NCBI GenBank assembly: GCA_913773825.1
Contig: CAJYHH010000165.1
Span: 1-12,431 of the forward strand
Direction: 5' to 3'
From: Candidatus Sericytochromatia bacterium
GTDB taxonomy: Bacteria > Cyanobacteriota > Sericytochromatia > UBA7694
Length of the DNA stretch: 12,431 bases
Part shown: piece by piece, positions 1 to 7,062 of the stretch
Numbering within the stretch: the first letter of the stretch is position 1
Layout of the letters: each line of letters begins with the position of its first letter
Position numbers and translations under genes: made by a program
The notes under the pieces: generated by a model
Database searches by the model: none
Told to the model about the DNA's origin: nothing
Seen by the model: the letters and a program-made list of their open reading frames with translations, nothing else

Positions 1-26
1 CCAGGGCCTTTGAAAATAAATAACGC

Positions 27-1061
27 TTAGACGGTTACGCCTTCAAAGAGAGCGTTCCAGTTTTTAGCCGTGCGAGCTTCCCAGGCTTTGCTGTGATAGC
101 CATAGCTGGCCAGCAGCGGGAAAGACAAGGTCAGTTCACCAAAGACCATCTGTTCATAGACGGTGTCGACTTTGCCCCAAGAACAGGCTTCTTTGAGGGT
201 TGAGCCAGACAGTGCCCCATCGCGCTCGTCTGCAACGGTCATCTGGATGGCGTATTTGTGCATCGGCACGTCATGACCCAGGAATTCAGCTGAGACAACG
301 ACGTCCTGAACAAAGTTCTTGGGTACGCCACCAGCCAGCATCAGCAGGCCAGTATCGCCAGATTCAATTTTGATCTGAGTCAGCTCACGGAAATCCGCCA
401 CTGAGTCAATGCTCATATGCGCACCTTTTTTCTTGACCTGATGGAAGACCAGACCAAAACCGGCACTACAGTCAGAGAAAGCCGGCACAAAGATCGGCAC
501 ACCGTGCTCATAAGCTACGCGGACAATTGAGTCAGCGCCGAGATTATTGTTGAGCAGGTATTTACCCATTTCAGCAATAAATTCACGTGAAGAATAAGGA
601 CGGGCTTCAAGGGTGTCGGCAATTTCAGCAATTTTAGCGTCGCAGACACGCAGCTCATCTTCGTCGATGTAGGTGTCATAAATGCGATCAATTGCCAGTT
701 TGCGCAGCTCTTGATCATCCACATCAGGGGTGCCCTGATAATGACGATAGCCGAGTGCTTCAAAGAAGTCCTGATCGACAATATTGGCACCAGTGGAAAC
801 AATCGCGTCAACCATGTTGTTGCGGATCATGTCGACGACTGAGTTTTTCAGTCCGGCGCTGACCAGTGAGCCAGCCAGAGTCAGAATCACTGAGCAGTCT
901 TTGTCAGCTAGCATCTTGGTGTAGATGTCAGCAGCACGAGCCAGATTGCGCGCTTGAAAAGCCATTTTGCTATAAGCGTCGATGATCGGGGTGGCGTCAA
1001 AAGATTTGATGTCGATATGCTCAACAACGCTGTTTTGATTGATTAAATCAGATTTTTTCAT
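27..1061 (-). CDS. Deoxyhypusine synthase-like protein (probable homospermidine/polyamine synthase)
   Basis: This 344-aa protein belongs to the deoxyhypusine synthase (DHS) family. DHS enzymes move an aminobutyl group from spermidine, via NAD and a lysine-bound imine, to an acceptor amine. The conserved block near residues 291-298 (EACSWGKV) matches the eukaryotic catalytic segment, and K297 corresponds to the active-site lysine. Other family-like segments are LAGSLVSAGL (62-71), PAFSDCSAGFG (193-203) and GGVPKNF (244-250). Bacteria lack eIF5A, so the acceptor is unlikely to be a protein. Family knowledge points to putrescine as acceptor, giving homospermidine, but this is inference. The gene is last in the speD-speB operon: its ATG overlaps the speB stop by 4 nt (ATGA), so translation is probably coupled. 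Length fits the family. The family call is firm; the exact product is not. Confidence 0.88.
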   Translation of the reverse strand: MKKSDLINQNSVVEHIDIKSFDATPIIDAYSKMAFQARNLARAADIYTKMLADKDCSVILTLAGSLVSAGLKNSVVDMIRNNMVDAIVSTGANIVDQDFFEALGYRHYQGTPDVDDQELRKLAIDRIYDTYIDEDELRVCDAKIAEIADTLEARPYSSREFIAEMGKYLLNNNLGADSIVRVAYEHGVPIFVPAFSDCSAGFGLVFHQVKKKGAHMSIDSVADFRELTQIKIESGDTGLLMLAGGVPKNFVQDVVVSAEFLGHDVPMHKYAIQMTVADERDGALSGSTLKEACSWGKVDTVYEQMVFGELTLSFPLLASYGYHSKAWEARTAKNWNALFEGVTV

Positions 1062-1954
1062 TTTGCAGCTCCAGCGGCCTGCGCATTTGCCTGCGCTTCA
1101 TTAAGGGCCATAATTTTATAAGTCAGTTTGGCGGCTAAAAATTCCGCGTGAAAGAAACCCGGCTGCGGGCAAAGCTCAACAATGTCAAAGCCCAGCAGTT
1201 TACGTGAAGCGATAACTTTTTCAAGCAAGTCCATCACCTGGTACCAGAGCAGACCGCCAGGCTCGGGTGTGCCGGTTGCAGGCATGATCGAGGGATCTAG
1301 CCCGTCGAGGTCGATGGTCAGATAGACATTGGGAGCCAGTTTACTCACAACATCATCAACCCAGTTGGGGTGTTTATGAATATAGTCAGCGGTAAAAATA
1401 TCGGCATTGGCGACATTTTCTTTTTCGCTGATATCCATACTGCGAATGCCGACGCCAACCGGCTGGCCCCATTCCTGCATACGCGCCATGGCGCAGGCAT
1501 GACTAAAGGCCGAACCCTGATAGCTTTCGCGTAAATCACTATGGGCATCGATCTGCAGCACGCTGACCTGCTCACGCGGCAGTGCTTCACAAGCGGCACG
1601 GGCAGAGCCAATTGGCACACAGTGGTTGCCGCCCAGCGTAACAGGCACTTTGCCATCTGCAATAATTTTGCGCGAAACGGCTAAAACCTGCTCATAGAGC
1701 TCTTCGGGCGGAGCCTCACACACTAAGGGTGCAAGGGTATGAATGCCGGCGAGGTAAGGCTCGGCATCTGATTCAATGTCATAAAGCTCCATATTGGCAG
1801 AAGCTTCGAGAATCGCACGGGGGCCCTGGTCTGCTCCCTGCTTCCAGGTGCTGGTGCGATCATAGGGAACTGGCAGCACAACATACTTCGCGCTTTCATA
1901 GCGCGTGTATTCAGGCTCCAGTCCCCCAAAGTTGAGGGACTGTTCAGTTGTCAT
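1058..1954 (-). CDS. speB: Agmatinase-family ureohydrolase
   Basis: This 298-aa arginase/agmatinase-fold enzyme likely removes urea from agmatine to give putrescine in the cytoplasm. Metal-site motifs are in order: GGNH at 108-111 (H111), DAHSD at 136-140, and DLDGLDPSIMPATGTPEPGG from 215, with D215 and D217 as ligands. The SHA at 151-153 supplies H152, equivalent to the substrate-contact histidine of agmatinases. E260 lies in GFDIVELCP. The first motif is GGNH rather than the usual GGDH or GGEH, which is noteworthy because the changed residue is next to a metal ligand. The ATG follows the speD stop directly with no gap and has no strong Shine-Dalgarno, so expression probably depends on coupling to speD. 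An alternative substrate in the same family is N1-aminopropylagmatine, which would give spermidine directly; sequence alone does not decide. Confidence 0.9.
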   Translation of the reverse strand: MTTEQSLNFGGLEPEYTRYESAKYVVLPVPYDRTSTWKQGADQGPRAILEASANMELYDIESDAEPYLAGIHTLAPLVCEAPPEELYEQVLAVSRKIIADGKVPVTLGGNHCVPIGSARAACEALPREQVSVLQIDAHSDLRESYQGSAFSHACAMARMQEWGQPVGVGIRSMDISEKENVANADIFTADYIHKHPNWVDDVVSKLAPNVYLTIDLDGLDPSIMPATGTPEPGGLLWYQVMDLLEKVIASRKLLGFDIVELCPQPGFFHAEFLAAKLTYKIMALNEAQANAQAAGAAK

Positions 1955-2437
1955 TTAGGCGCTTTTCGCCAGGGTATAGACGTGATCTTGAGCAACAACG
2001 GCTTCAGTTGCATCGCTGACATCAGGACGGACGTCAGGAATGGGGCGCTGGGGAGCAGAGCGCGGGAAGTCGATGCCACGCTCAACCACATGAATGGTAG
2101 GCGATTTCGACTCAAAGGTCTTGATTAGATATTGTTTGGCGTATTCGTAGTCAAAGGGTTTGCAGGAAAACAGGTCAATAAAGACGTAGTTCTTATCCTG
2201 GAATGTGTGGATCGAAATATGGGACTCAGCAATCACGATAAAGCCCGTGATGCCTTTGTCTTCAGGCACAAGCCCAGCGTATTTAAAAACATAGGGCTGG
2301 GTAATTTTAGTCATCCCGATCAGGTCGGGAAGATTATTGAGTACATCGAAAACCAGATCGAAATCTGCGAGTTTTTCAGGGTTGCAGTCTGCGAGATCCA
2401 GCGTCAGGTGTGGACCAAATCCGGCGGTATTTGCCAT
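1955..2437 (-). CDS. speD: S-adenosylmethionine decarboxylase proenzyme (pyruvoyl type)
   Basis: This 160-aa protein is a prokaryotic short-form AdoMet decarboxylase. It cleaves itself to create a pyruvoyl group and makes decarboxylated AdoMet, the aminopropyl donor for spermidine. The signature ESHISIHT sits at 71-78: cleavage is expected between E71 and S72, with S72 becoming pyruvoyl. H77 and C92 (in DLFSCKPFD) match the processing and catalytic His and Cys. The S-to-H (5) and H-to-C (15) spacings equal those of the Thermotoga enzyme (S63, H68, C83). About 35 C-terminal residues (from roughly 125, Pro- and Asp-rich) extend past the usual length of the short class. The start is set by AGGAG (2444-2448) six nt before the ATG. 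It is the first gene of the polyamine operon. Confidence 0.93.
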   Translation of the reverse strand: MANTAGFGPHLTLDLADCNPEKLADFDLVFDVLNNLPDLIGMTKITQPYVFKYAGLVPEDKGITGFIVIAESHISIHTFQDKNYVFIDLFSCKPFDYEYAKQYLIKTFESKSPTIHVVERGIDFPRSAPQRPIPDVRPDVSDATEAVVAQDHVYTLAKSA

Positions 2438-2457
2438 TGTAGTCTCCTATAAAACAT
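2404..2457 (-). other. Possible upstream mini-ORF overlapping the speD start
   Basis: In the speD leader an ATG at 2457-2455 opens a 17-codon frame (MFYRRLQWQIPPDLVHT, stop 2406-2404) that overlaps the first codons of speD in a different frame. A GAGGAG (2471-2476) lies 13 nt upstream, rather far for good initiation. The speD AGGAG lies inside this mini-ORF, so its translation would compete with speD initiation. This is seen directly; that it is translated is inference. Confidence 0.25.
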
Positions 2458-2501
2458 GATTGATTTTCGGCTCCTCTTCTCATCGATTTGGATCGATTTT
2501 T

Positions 2502-2530
2502 ATCATAACAGAAACGAATGAAAATGGAAG
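2502..2530 (-). promoter_or_regulatory. Candidate speD promoter
   Basis: Read on the minus strand there is a -10-like TATGAT (2502-2507), with a weak -35-like CTTCCA (2525-2530) at 17-bp spacing. Transcription would start near 2495, giving a leader of about 58 nt. Right at that start lie two ATCGAT hexamers (2482-2487 and 2492-2497) separated by 4 bp, a possible operator. Confidence 0.4.
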
Positions 2531-2742
2531 GATAATGCAGAAAAAAATATTTGGTATTTTCAGCTTGCCGCAAAAGTCCATTATCACTTATTTTCAGGCT
2601 CTTACCCGCGCCAAATCAGGCTCTGGCAGTGAAAAAAAATTTCACGAAAAATCAGGTTTTCAGGGGGGTTCGCATACTCTGGCATAAACTCAAAAAGACC
2701 AGAAAGTTATTGAAAATTTTCAAAAAATGCCTTCAAATAACA

Positions 2743-2830
2743 TTTAACCCACAGGCCTTAGCATCTAGAGCATTCTCAGAAAACTTATGATTTTCTAAGG
2801 CTTTTAGTTCGGTCTTAACCAAGGGTTAAA
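2743..2830. repeat. Nested inverted repeats in intergenic DNA
   Basis: TTTAACCC (2743-2750) pairs exactly with GGGTTAAA (2823-2830). Inside it GCCTTAG (2755-2761) pairs with CTAAGGC (2795-2801), and inside that AAAA/TTTT pairs at 2780-2783 and 2791-2794. The right outer arm can instead form a tight local hairpin, TTAACC-AAG-GGTTAA (2815-2829). These are alternative structures. CTAAGGC is followed by only four T, so terminator function is doubtful. Confidence 0.55.
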
Positions 2831-2856
2831 GTAGAAATTCACTTACAGACGGCATC

Positions 2857-3327
2857 TTAAGGCGCTAAACGTCGCCAGTTTAATTGAGCAAAATCAAGCT
2901 GAATTTCACCATCTAGAATAAAACGAGCCTCTGAATCTTCAGGAAAAACCAGTACATCAACTGGCGCATGACGGCGAATGCCCTTTAAGTGATCTTGAAT
3001 TCGCTCAAGATGCTGAGGCAGCCTCATACCCCAACGGGCAAAAGCAAAATGGGTATGCGACTGATGACGCAGAAGATAGCGATATTTATCAGGACTTACC
3101 GCCCCTGCTTCCCCCCAAAAAGCAGGCCGATCACCTATAGAAGCCAGCACATCCGGCTTATAGCGCAGGCCAGCTGGAACTTCCACTCTCAAATCTGGAT
3201 ACTCAGGCAGATAAAGGGCCCAGAGAAAAGCCTTCATCAAGACATGCTCAAGCTTCTCTTGAGGTTGTTTAACCAAAACCAGACTGTGATGATGGGCGCT
3301 CAGCGTTAGCTTACGACGCAGACTCAT
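2857..3327 (-). CDS. YaeQ-like protein (PD-(D/E)XK-type fold)
   Basis: This 156-aa protein resembles the YaeQ family from memory of E. coli YaeQ. The helix QPQEKLEHVLMKAFLWALYL (21-40) matches the YaeQ segment with ETQERMMLRLLAWL. The YKPDV...WGEAG region (57-75) lines up with the YaeQ acidic strand pair, giving D59, E73 and perhaps K81 as a PD-(D/E)XK-like set. The C-terminal EIQLDFAQLNW matches the YaeQ tail. YaeQ has a nuclease-like fold but its biochemical role is unsettled, so no activity is claimed. The upstream gene stops with TGA overlapping this ATG by one base (TGATG), which argues for the ATG at 3327 rather than the TTG at 3330, and for translational coupling. Confidence 0.6.
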   Translation of the reverse strand: MSLRRKLTLSAHHHSLVLVKQPQEKLEHVLMKAFLWALYLPEYPDLRVEVPAGLRYKPDVLASIGDRPAFWGEAGAVSPDKYRYLLRHQSHTHFAFARWGMRLPQHLERIQDHLKGIRRHAPVDVLVFPEDSEARFILDGEIQLDFAQLNWRRLAP

Positions 3328-3590
3328 CAACTTCTGTCTTGGAGCTTGTCTCCAGACTGTTTATGTAGCGGAGGTTTTATAGATGATTTATCTATTGGCT
3401 TATAGCCCCAGTGCGTCAGATCCAGACCATATTCGCGTAAACAAGCTAATACCAGTGTTGCGGCCAGGGCTTCATCAACATTACCTACAAAGGGTAAGGC
3501 ATCAGGGATGATTTCAAAAATACCGGCACCCGGATTAAGCAAATAGACAAGCCCAAGCAAACCGCCCAAACTTATCAGCGTTTTTCGCAT
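3327..3590 (-). CDS. Small DUF1232-like membrane protein
   Basis: This 87-aa protein has a hydrophobic N-terminal segment (about 4-26). It is followed by NPGAGIFEIIPDALPFVGNVDEALAATL (19-46), which matches the DUF1232 signature: a Pro/Asp-rich turn of the form IPD-x-(I/L)P-x-(V/L)G-x-x-D(D/E)A. Residues D30, P33, G36 and D39 fit. The function of DUF1232 proteins is unknown; they are usually small and membrane-associated. I chose the ATG at 3590 because GGGGTGAT lies six nt upstream, whereas an ATG further up adds 16 polar residues ahead of the membrane segment. The polar tail (62-87) has no recognisable motif. It is co-transcribed with the YaeQ-like gene. Confidence 0.65.
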   Translation of the reverse strand: MRKTLISLGGLLGLVYLLNPGAGIFEIIPDALPFVGNVDEALAATLVLACLREYGLDLTHWGYKPIDKSSIKPPLHKQSGDKLQDRS

Positions 3591-3633
3591 GGAAATATCA
3601 CCCCTTGTGATTCTGAATCTAAGCTTAGGCTTA

Positions 3634-3639
3634 ATCATA
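3634..3639 (-). promoter_or_regulatory. Candidate -10 element for the DUF1232-like gene
   Basis: On the minus strand TATGAT lies 44 bp before the chosen ATG, but no good -35 stands at 16-18 bp. The palindrome CTAAGCTTAG (3619-3628) follows it, and TTGACTCAA (3647-3655), a 9-bp near-palindrome, precedes it. This is a weak call. Confidence 0.25.
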
Positions 3640-3831
3640 TGCGATCTTGACTCAATTAGCTTATCTGATTCAAAAATTCATTAAACCTATTGTTAATTTT
3701 ATAAAAAAAAATTAAAAATATGTAATTCAGCGTTAAAAAAATCTATTTAGATTAAAATATCCTTTTAAAAAACAAGCTAACTCATACTTGTGACAAAAGA
3801 TCTCTCTTTTAAGCAAATTTTAAACCCGTCA

Positions 3832-3860
3832 CATCACTAAAGTCAGAAGACCGGTATACT
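3832..3860 (+). promoter_or_regulatory. Candidate promoter for the hybrid histidine kinase
   Basis: A good -10 match TATACT lies at 3855-3860; the hexamer 17 bp upstream (CATCAC, 3832-3837) is a poor -35, so an activator may be needed. Transcription would begin near 3867, giving a leader of about 75 nt. Confidence 0.35.
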
Positions 3861-3867
3861 AATAACA

Positions 3868-3940
3868 GTAAAAGGGCAATCAAAGCTTTACCAAGCCGGA
3901 CTTTGGGCTGGGTAGAACGTAGAGACGAGAGTGGGTCCGT
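3868..3940 (+). other. Potentially structured 5' leader of the hybrid kinase mRNA
   Basis: Several complementary segments are packed together. CAAAG (3881-3885) pairs with CTTTG (3901-3905). CCAAGCC (3891-3897) pairs with GGCTGGG (3906-3912) with one mismatch. CGGAC (3897-3901) pairs with GTCCG (3935-3939), just before the ATG. The pairings share bases, so they are alternatives, and the last would hold the start region. No known riboswitch consensus was matched. Confidence 0.3.
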
Positions 3941-6900
3941 ATGCTAGATAGGGGAAACTCGTATCATTGGCTGTTCGAGGCTTTACCACAGGCTATGTGG
4001 GTTTATGAAGCGTCTGGTTTAAGCTTGCTAGATGTTAACGAAGCAACGCTTGAACTACTGAGCTATCACCAAGATGAGTTTTTAGCGCTGAATCTGGCTG
4101 ATTTAGTCGGCGTTGAACAACTAGAAAGATTTGCTCCCAAACCAGGTGAAATTTTTGTTCCGCTGGATCAAATTCAGCTCAAAACCAGTCATAGCCAAAT
4201 CATCGTGGCTGAAAGTAATCGCAGTCTCGTTACTCACCAAGGTCAGCCCGCCTGGCTTGTTACAGCTTTCCCAGCTGTCGGTGAGTTACCGCGCCCCACA
4301 AGCGATAGCCACGAAACCCGTATGCAAGTTGTGCTGGACAGTTTAGGTGAGCGTATCTGGGACTGGGATGTTGAAACCGGCAAAGTTTATTATTCGCGCC
4401 AACTCAAAGCTGCCTTAGGTTATCGGGAGCATGAATTTGGCGACACCCTTAACGCCTGGAGTAGTCGTCTGCATCCTGAAGACTTTGAGGCTGTGCTGGC
4501 CAAACTCAATCAACATATGCTTGGTGAACGCGGCTTATTCAGAGTTGATTATCGGCTGCGCTGTAAAGACGGCAGCTATAAGCGGATGTGGGTACGCGGA
4601 CGGATTATTGACTTTGATATCCAGGGTCGTCCACTGCGGATGGTTGGCAGTATGTGTGACACTCTGGACTCTGAGCCCGATCCCGTACCAGCCCCAGAGC
4701 CAGCGCCCACTTTAACAGGGGTCTGGGATCAAAACCTTCGGCATAATACCCTGATTTGGGACGAGCAGATGTATGAGATTTACGATCTGCCGCAAGAGAC
4801 GTTCAGTGGTCAGCCTGATGTCTGGCAAACGCGCATTCATCCTGACGATTTCCCCATAACGTTTGGCAACATACCAGACAATCTTGTTGAAGATAATTTT
4901 CGATTTGATTACCGGATTATTCGCCGCAATGGTGAAATTCGCTATATCGAATCCCATGGAGCCATTTTACGCAATCAGGAAAATCAAGCTTATCGACTCT
5001 TGGGTATTTCAATTGATGTCACTGACCGCAAACAAGCTGAAGCCGCACATGCTCTGACCGCACGTGATCAGCTGCTTAGCCGTCTAAATGGCAGTATACC
5101 CGGGATTCTTTACCAGTACCGCCGCTACCCTGATGGGCGAATTACTTTGCCTTATGCGTCAGAAAATCTTTATCCGATGTTGGGTTTACGCCCAGATGAA
5201 CTGCGTGAAGACGCATCCCGCTTTCTGGAACGCATCCCTAAAGACGATCTGGAACATTTACAGCACAACGCTAAAAAAGCCCTTCAAGAACTAGGCACTT
5301 TGCAAGATGAGTCGCGTTTTGAAGTCCCCGAGCGCGGCTTAATGCTCTGGGTACACTGGGATGCGATCCCTGAGCGCCAGGATGATGGCTCAGTGGTCTG
5401 GCATGGTTATTTGTCGGATATTACAGCCCGCAAACAAGAAGAAGCCAGGCTAGAAAACATGCTTAGTCAGCTCCATGAGCTGGCGATTAAAGCTGAAATG
5501 GCGAGTACGGCTAAAAGTGAGTTTTTAGCTAATATCAGCCATGAGCTGCGCACTCCTCTACATGGGGTCTTGGGCATGACAGAGTTACTGCTTCAAACAC
5601 CGCTTAAACCTGACCAGCAAAAGTTTGCTGAGATTATTCAAAACAGCGGCGAGTCCTTACTTAAACTCGTCAATGATGTGCTGGATTTTTCACGTATAGA
5701 AGCTAGGCGTCTTGAGCTTGAAGAAACAGAGTTTAATCTTTTAGGTTTATTAGGCCAAATTGGTGAGTTAATGGGGCCACATGCCAGCGAAAAAGGTTTA
5801 GAGCTTGAAATCCAGCCCTCGCCCGATTTAAGCACACAGCTGTGTGGAGATGCCGCCCATTTACGTCAGGTCCTGTTAAACCTGATGAGCAACGCGATTA
5901 AATTTACCGAGCAAGGCCAGGTGAGTCTGAAAGTCCGGGCGGTTGAGGACCGTACTGACTCGATTCGCCTGCGCTTTGAAGTCAGTGATACGGGAATTGG
6001 CATTGCCCCAGAGCATCAAAGTCGTCTATTTGAAGCTTTTACCCAAGCTGATAGTTCTATGACGCGCCGCTTTGGTGGCACAGGCCTGGGGCTAGCAATT
6101 GCTGACCAGCTGGTTACGCGTTTAGGTGGCCAGCTTGAGGTTAATAGCGAACCTTCAAAAGGCTCTTGTTTTTGGTTTGAACTGCCGCTCAAAAAACTGG
6201 GAACAGCAAAAAAACAACAAAACAAACTCAGCGGCCTTAAAATCCGCCTGCTTGCTCCGCCCAGCAGTCAGCGGGACTGGCTGGCTAGGTTTTTACAGTT
6301 CTGGCACTGTGAACTCAGCCTGAGTGACGGCCCCCTGGATGACTTGCCCGCTGATTTACCCCATGATGAACTGTTGCTAGTGGACTGGCCTGTGGGCATC
6401 GCTCGGCCCTGGCGCTCTGTGCCGCGAGAACGACTTGAGCGCGTGATTTTAATTGCCTATCCTGGCTATGAATCCCGATTATCTGTTACAGAACGCGATA
6501 GTTTACTTAGTTGCCTCAATAAACCGATTCAGGCCCGTCAGCTGCATCAGAACCTGTCTGAACATCAGTTTCATCGCGAACGAAGTATTTCGAGTTCTCA
6601 GCCAATCCAGGAAATCTCAGCAGAACCTGCAGCAGCCCAGATTTTACTGGTTGAAGACCACCCAATTAATCAGATACTTGCAGAATCTATTCTGCTTAAA
6701 CTTGGCTATCGCGTCGGGCTGGCGGGCAATGGAATTGAGGCCTTACAAGCCCTGGAAAAAGAAAATTACGATTTGGTTTTAATGGATTGTCAGATGCCTG
6801 AAATGGATGGCTATGAAGCCACTAGCCAGATTCGCCATTCTGATTCAACCCGAATTGACCCCAACATTCCGATCATTGCCGTCACCGCTCATACCCTGCC

Positions 6901-7024
6901 CGAAGACCGTGAAAAATGCCTGGCTTGTGGCATGGATGACTATTTAGGTAAACCTTTTACACCTGAAGCCCTCGCTCAGATGATTACTCACTGGTTACCC
7001 AACGGCAAGCGAAGTCAAGCTTAA
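3941..7024 (+). CDS. Soluble hybrid sensor histidine kinase with four PAS domains and two receiver-type domains
   Basis: This 1027-aa cytoplasmic sensor has no membrane segment. Domains in order: PAS1 (~5-112), PAS2 (~128-242, PAS_3 type with HPEDF at 178), a Pro-rich linker (244-258), PAS3 (~259-366, HPDDF at 300, ending DRKQAE), PAS4 (~375-500), and a coiled-coil helix (~496-527). Then come HisKA with SHELRTPL and phospho-acceptor H534, and HATPase_c with N-box NLMSNAIKFT (647-656), G1 DTGIGI (683-688) and G2 GGTGLGLAI (712-720). A decayed receiver (~765-872) follows: it keeps D815 and K861 but has lost the acidic pair after strand 1. The last domain is an intact receiver (~898-1020: E905/D906, D949, T982, K1004). 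It has no DNA-binding output, so it must signal to a partner, perhaps an Hpt protein elsewhere. The Shine-Dalgarno is weak. The HTH gene follows 105 bp later. Confidence 0.93.
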   Translation: MLDRGNSYHWLFEALPQAMWVYEASGLSLLDVNEATLELLSYHQDEFLALNLADLVGVEQLERFAPKPGEIFVPLDQIQLKTSHSQIIVAESNRSLVTHQGQPAWLVTAFPAVGELPRPTSDSHETRMQVVLDSLGERIWDWDVETGKVYYSRQLKAALGYREHEFGDTLNAWSSRLHPEDFEAVLAKLNQHMLGERGLFRVDYRLRCKDGSYKRMWVRGRIIDFDIQGRPLRMVGSMCDTLDSEPDPVPAPEPAPTLTGVWDQNLRHNTLIWDEQMYEIYDLPQETFSGQPDVWQTRIHPDDFPITFGNIPDNLVEDNFRFDYRIIRRNGEIRYIESHGAILRNQENQAYRLLGISIDVTDRKQAEAAHALTARDQLLSRLNGSIPGILYQYRRYPDGRITLPYASENLYPMLGLRPDELREDASRFLERIPKDDLEHLQHNAKKALQELGTLQDESRFEVPERGLMLWVHWDAIPERQDDGSVVWHGYLSDITARKQEEARLENMLSQLHELAIKAEMASTAKSEFLANISHELRTPLHGVLGMTELLLQTPLKPDQQKFAEIIQNSGESLLKLVNDVLDFSRIEARRLELEETEFNLLGLLGQIGELMGPHASEKGLELEIQPSPDLSTQLCGDAAHLRQVLLNLMSNAIKFTEQGQVSLKVRAVEDRTDSIRLRFEVSDTGIGIAPEHQSRLFEAFTQADSSMTRRFGGTGLGLAIADQLVTRLGGQLEVNSEPSKGSCFWFELPLKKLGTAKKQQNKLSGLKIRLLAPPSSQRDWLARFLQFWHCELSLSDGPLDDLPADLPHDELLLVDWPVGIARPWRSVPRERLERVILIAYPGYESRLSVTERDSLLSCLNKPIQARQLHQNLSEHQFHRERSISSSQPIQEISAEPAAAQILLVEDHPINQILAESILLKLGYRVGLAGNGIEALQALEKENYDLVLMDCQMPEMDGYEATSQIRHSDSTRIDPNIPIIAVTAHTLPEDREKCLACGMDDYLGKPFTPEALAQMITHWLPNGKRSQA

Positions 7025-7045
7025 AGGCCAGCTTCCAAACAGATT

Positions 7046-7062
7046 CTTGACATAATGTCAAG
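7046..7062. promoter_or_regulatory. 17-bp perfect palindrome, candidate operator (or short terminator)
   Basis: CTTGACAT-A-ATGTCAAG is a perfect inverted repeat around one central base, lying 67 bp upstream of the HTH gene. It contains the candidate -35 TTGACA, so a dimer bound there would block RNA polymerase. XRE-family proteins often autoregulate from such sites. It is followed by TTTT, so a short hairpin terminator for the kinase transcript is the alternative; the stem is AT-rich and weak for that. Confidence 0.6.

Larger units (their letters stand above)
2438..2856. other. Gene-free AT-rich region between the speD operon and the YaeQ-like gene
   Basis: No convincing gene is present; the open frames here have poor composition and no ribosome binding site. 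The speD-proximal end holds the speD promoter. The rest has several symmetric elements: GTGAAA/TTTCAC (2629-2645), the perfect palindrome TTGAAAATTTTCAA (2710-2723), and the nested inverted repeats described separately. I see no clear rho-independent terminator for the YaeQ-like gene. Confidence 0.6.
3591..3940. other. Divergent AT-rich control region before the hybrid kinase
   Basis: No gene is visible. The left and middle parts (about 3660-3780) are very AT-rich with A-tracts (3702-3710 and others), typical of curved promoter DNA. It separates a minus-strand operon from the plus-strand kinase, so it should hold promoters both ways. The right 80 bases are less AT-rich and form the kinase leader. 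Confidence 0.5.

Noticed and set aside
515..811. Second minus-strand frame inside the DHS-like gene
   Set aside because: It is an out-of-frame shadow of a well-supported conserved gene.
2460..2790. Open frames of 65-106 codons in the region upstream of speD
   Set aside because: They have AT-driven composition, no ribosome binding site, and overlap repeats or the speD gene antisense; they match no family.
2742..2831. Integron attC-like site: ATTTAAC fits RYYYAAC, with a GTTAAAG partner and inner inverted repeats
   Set aside because: The right core ends in G instead of Y, and the left and right spacers are very unequal (4 versus 21 nt). No integrase or cassette is nearby.
3868..3925. Resemblance to a c-di-GMP-I (GEMM) riboswitch: AGGGCAA near the start and GGGTAG later
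   Set aside because: The conserved GACGCAAAGCC core and the receptor pairing are missing, so only short generic matches remain.
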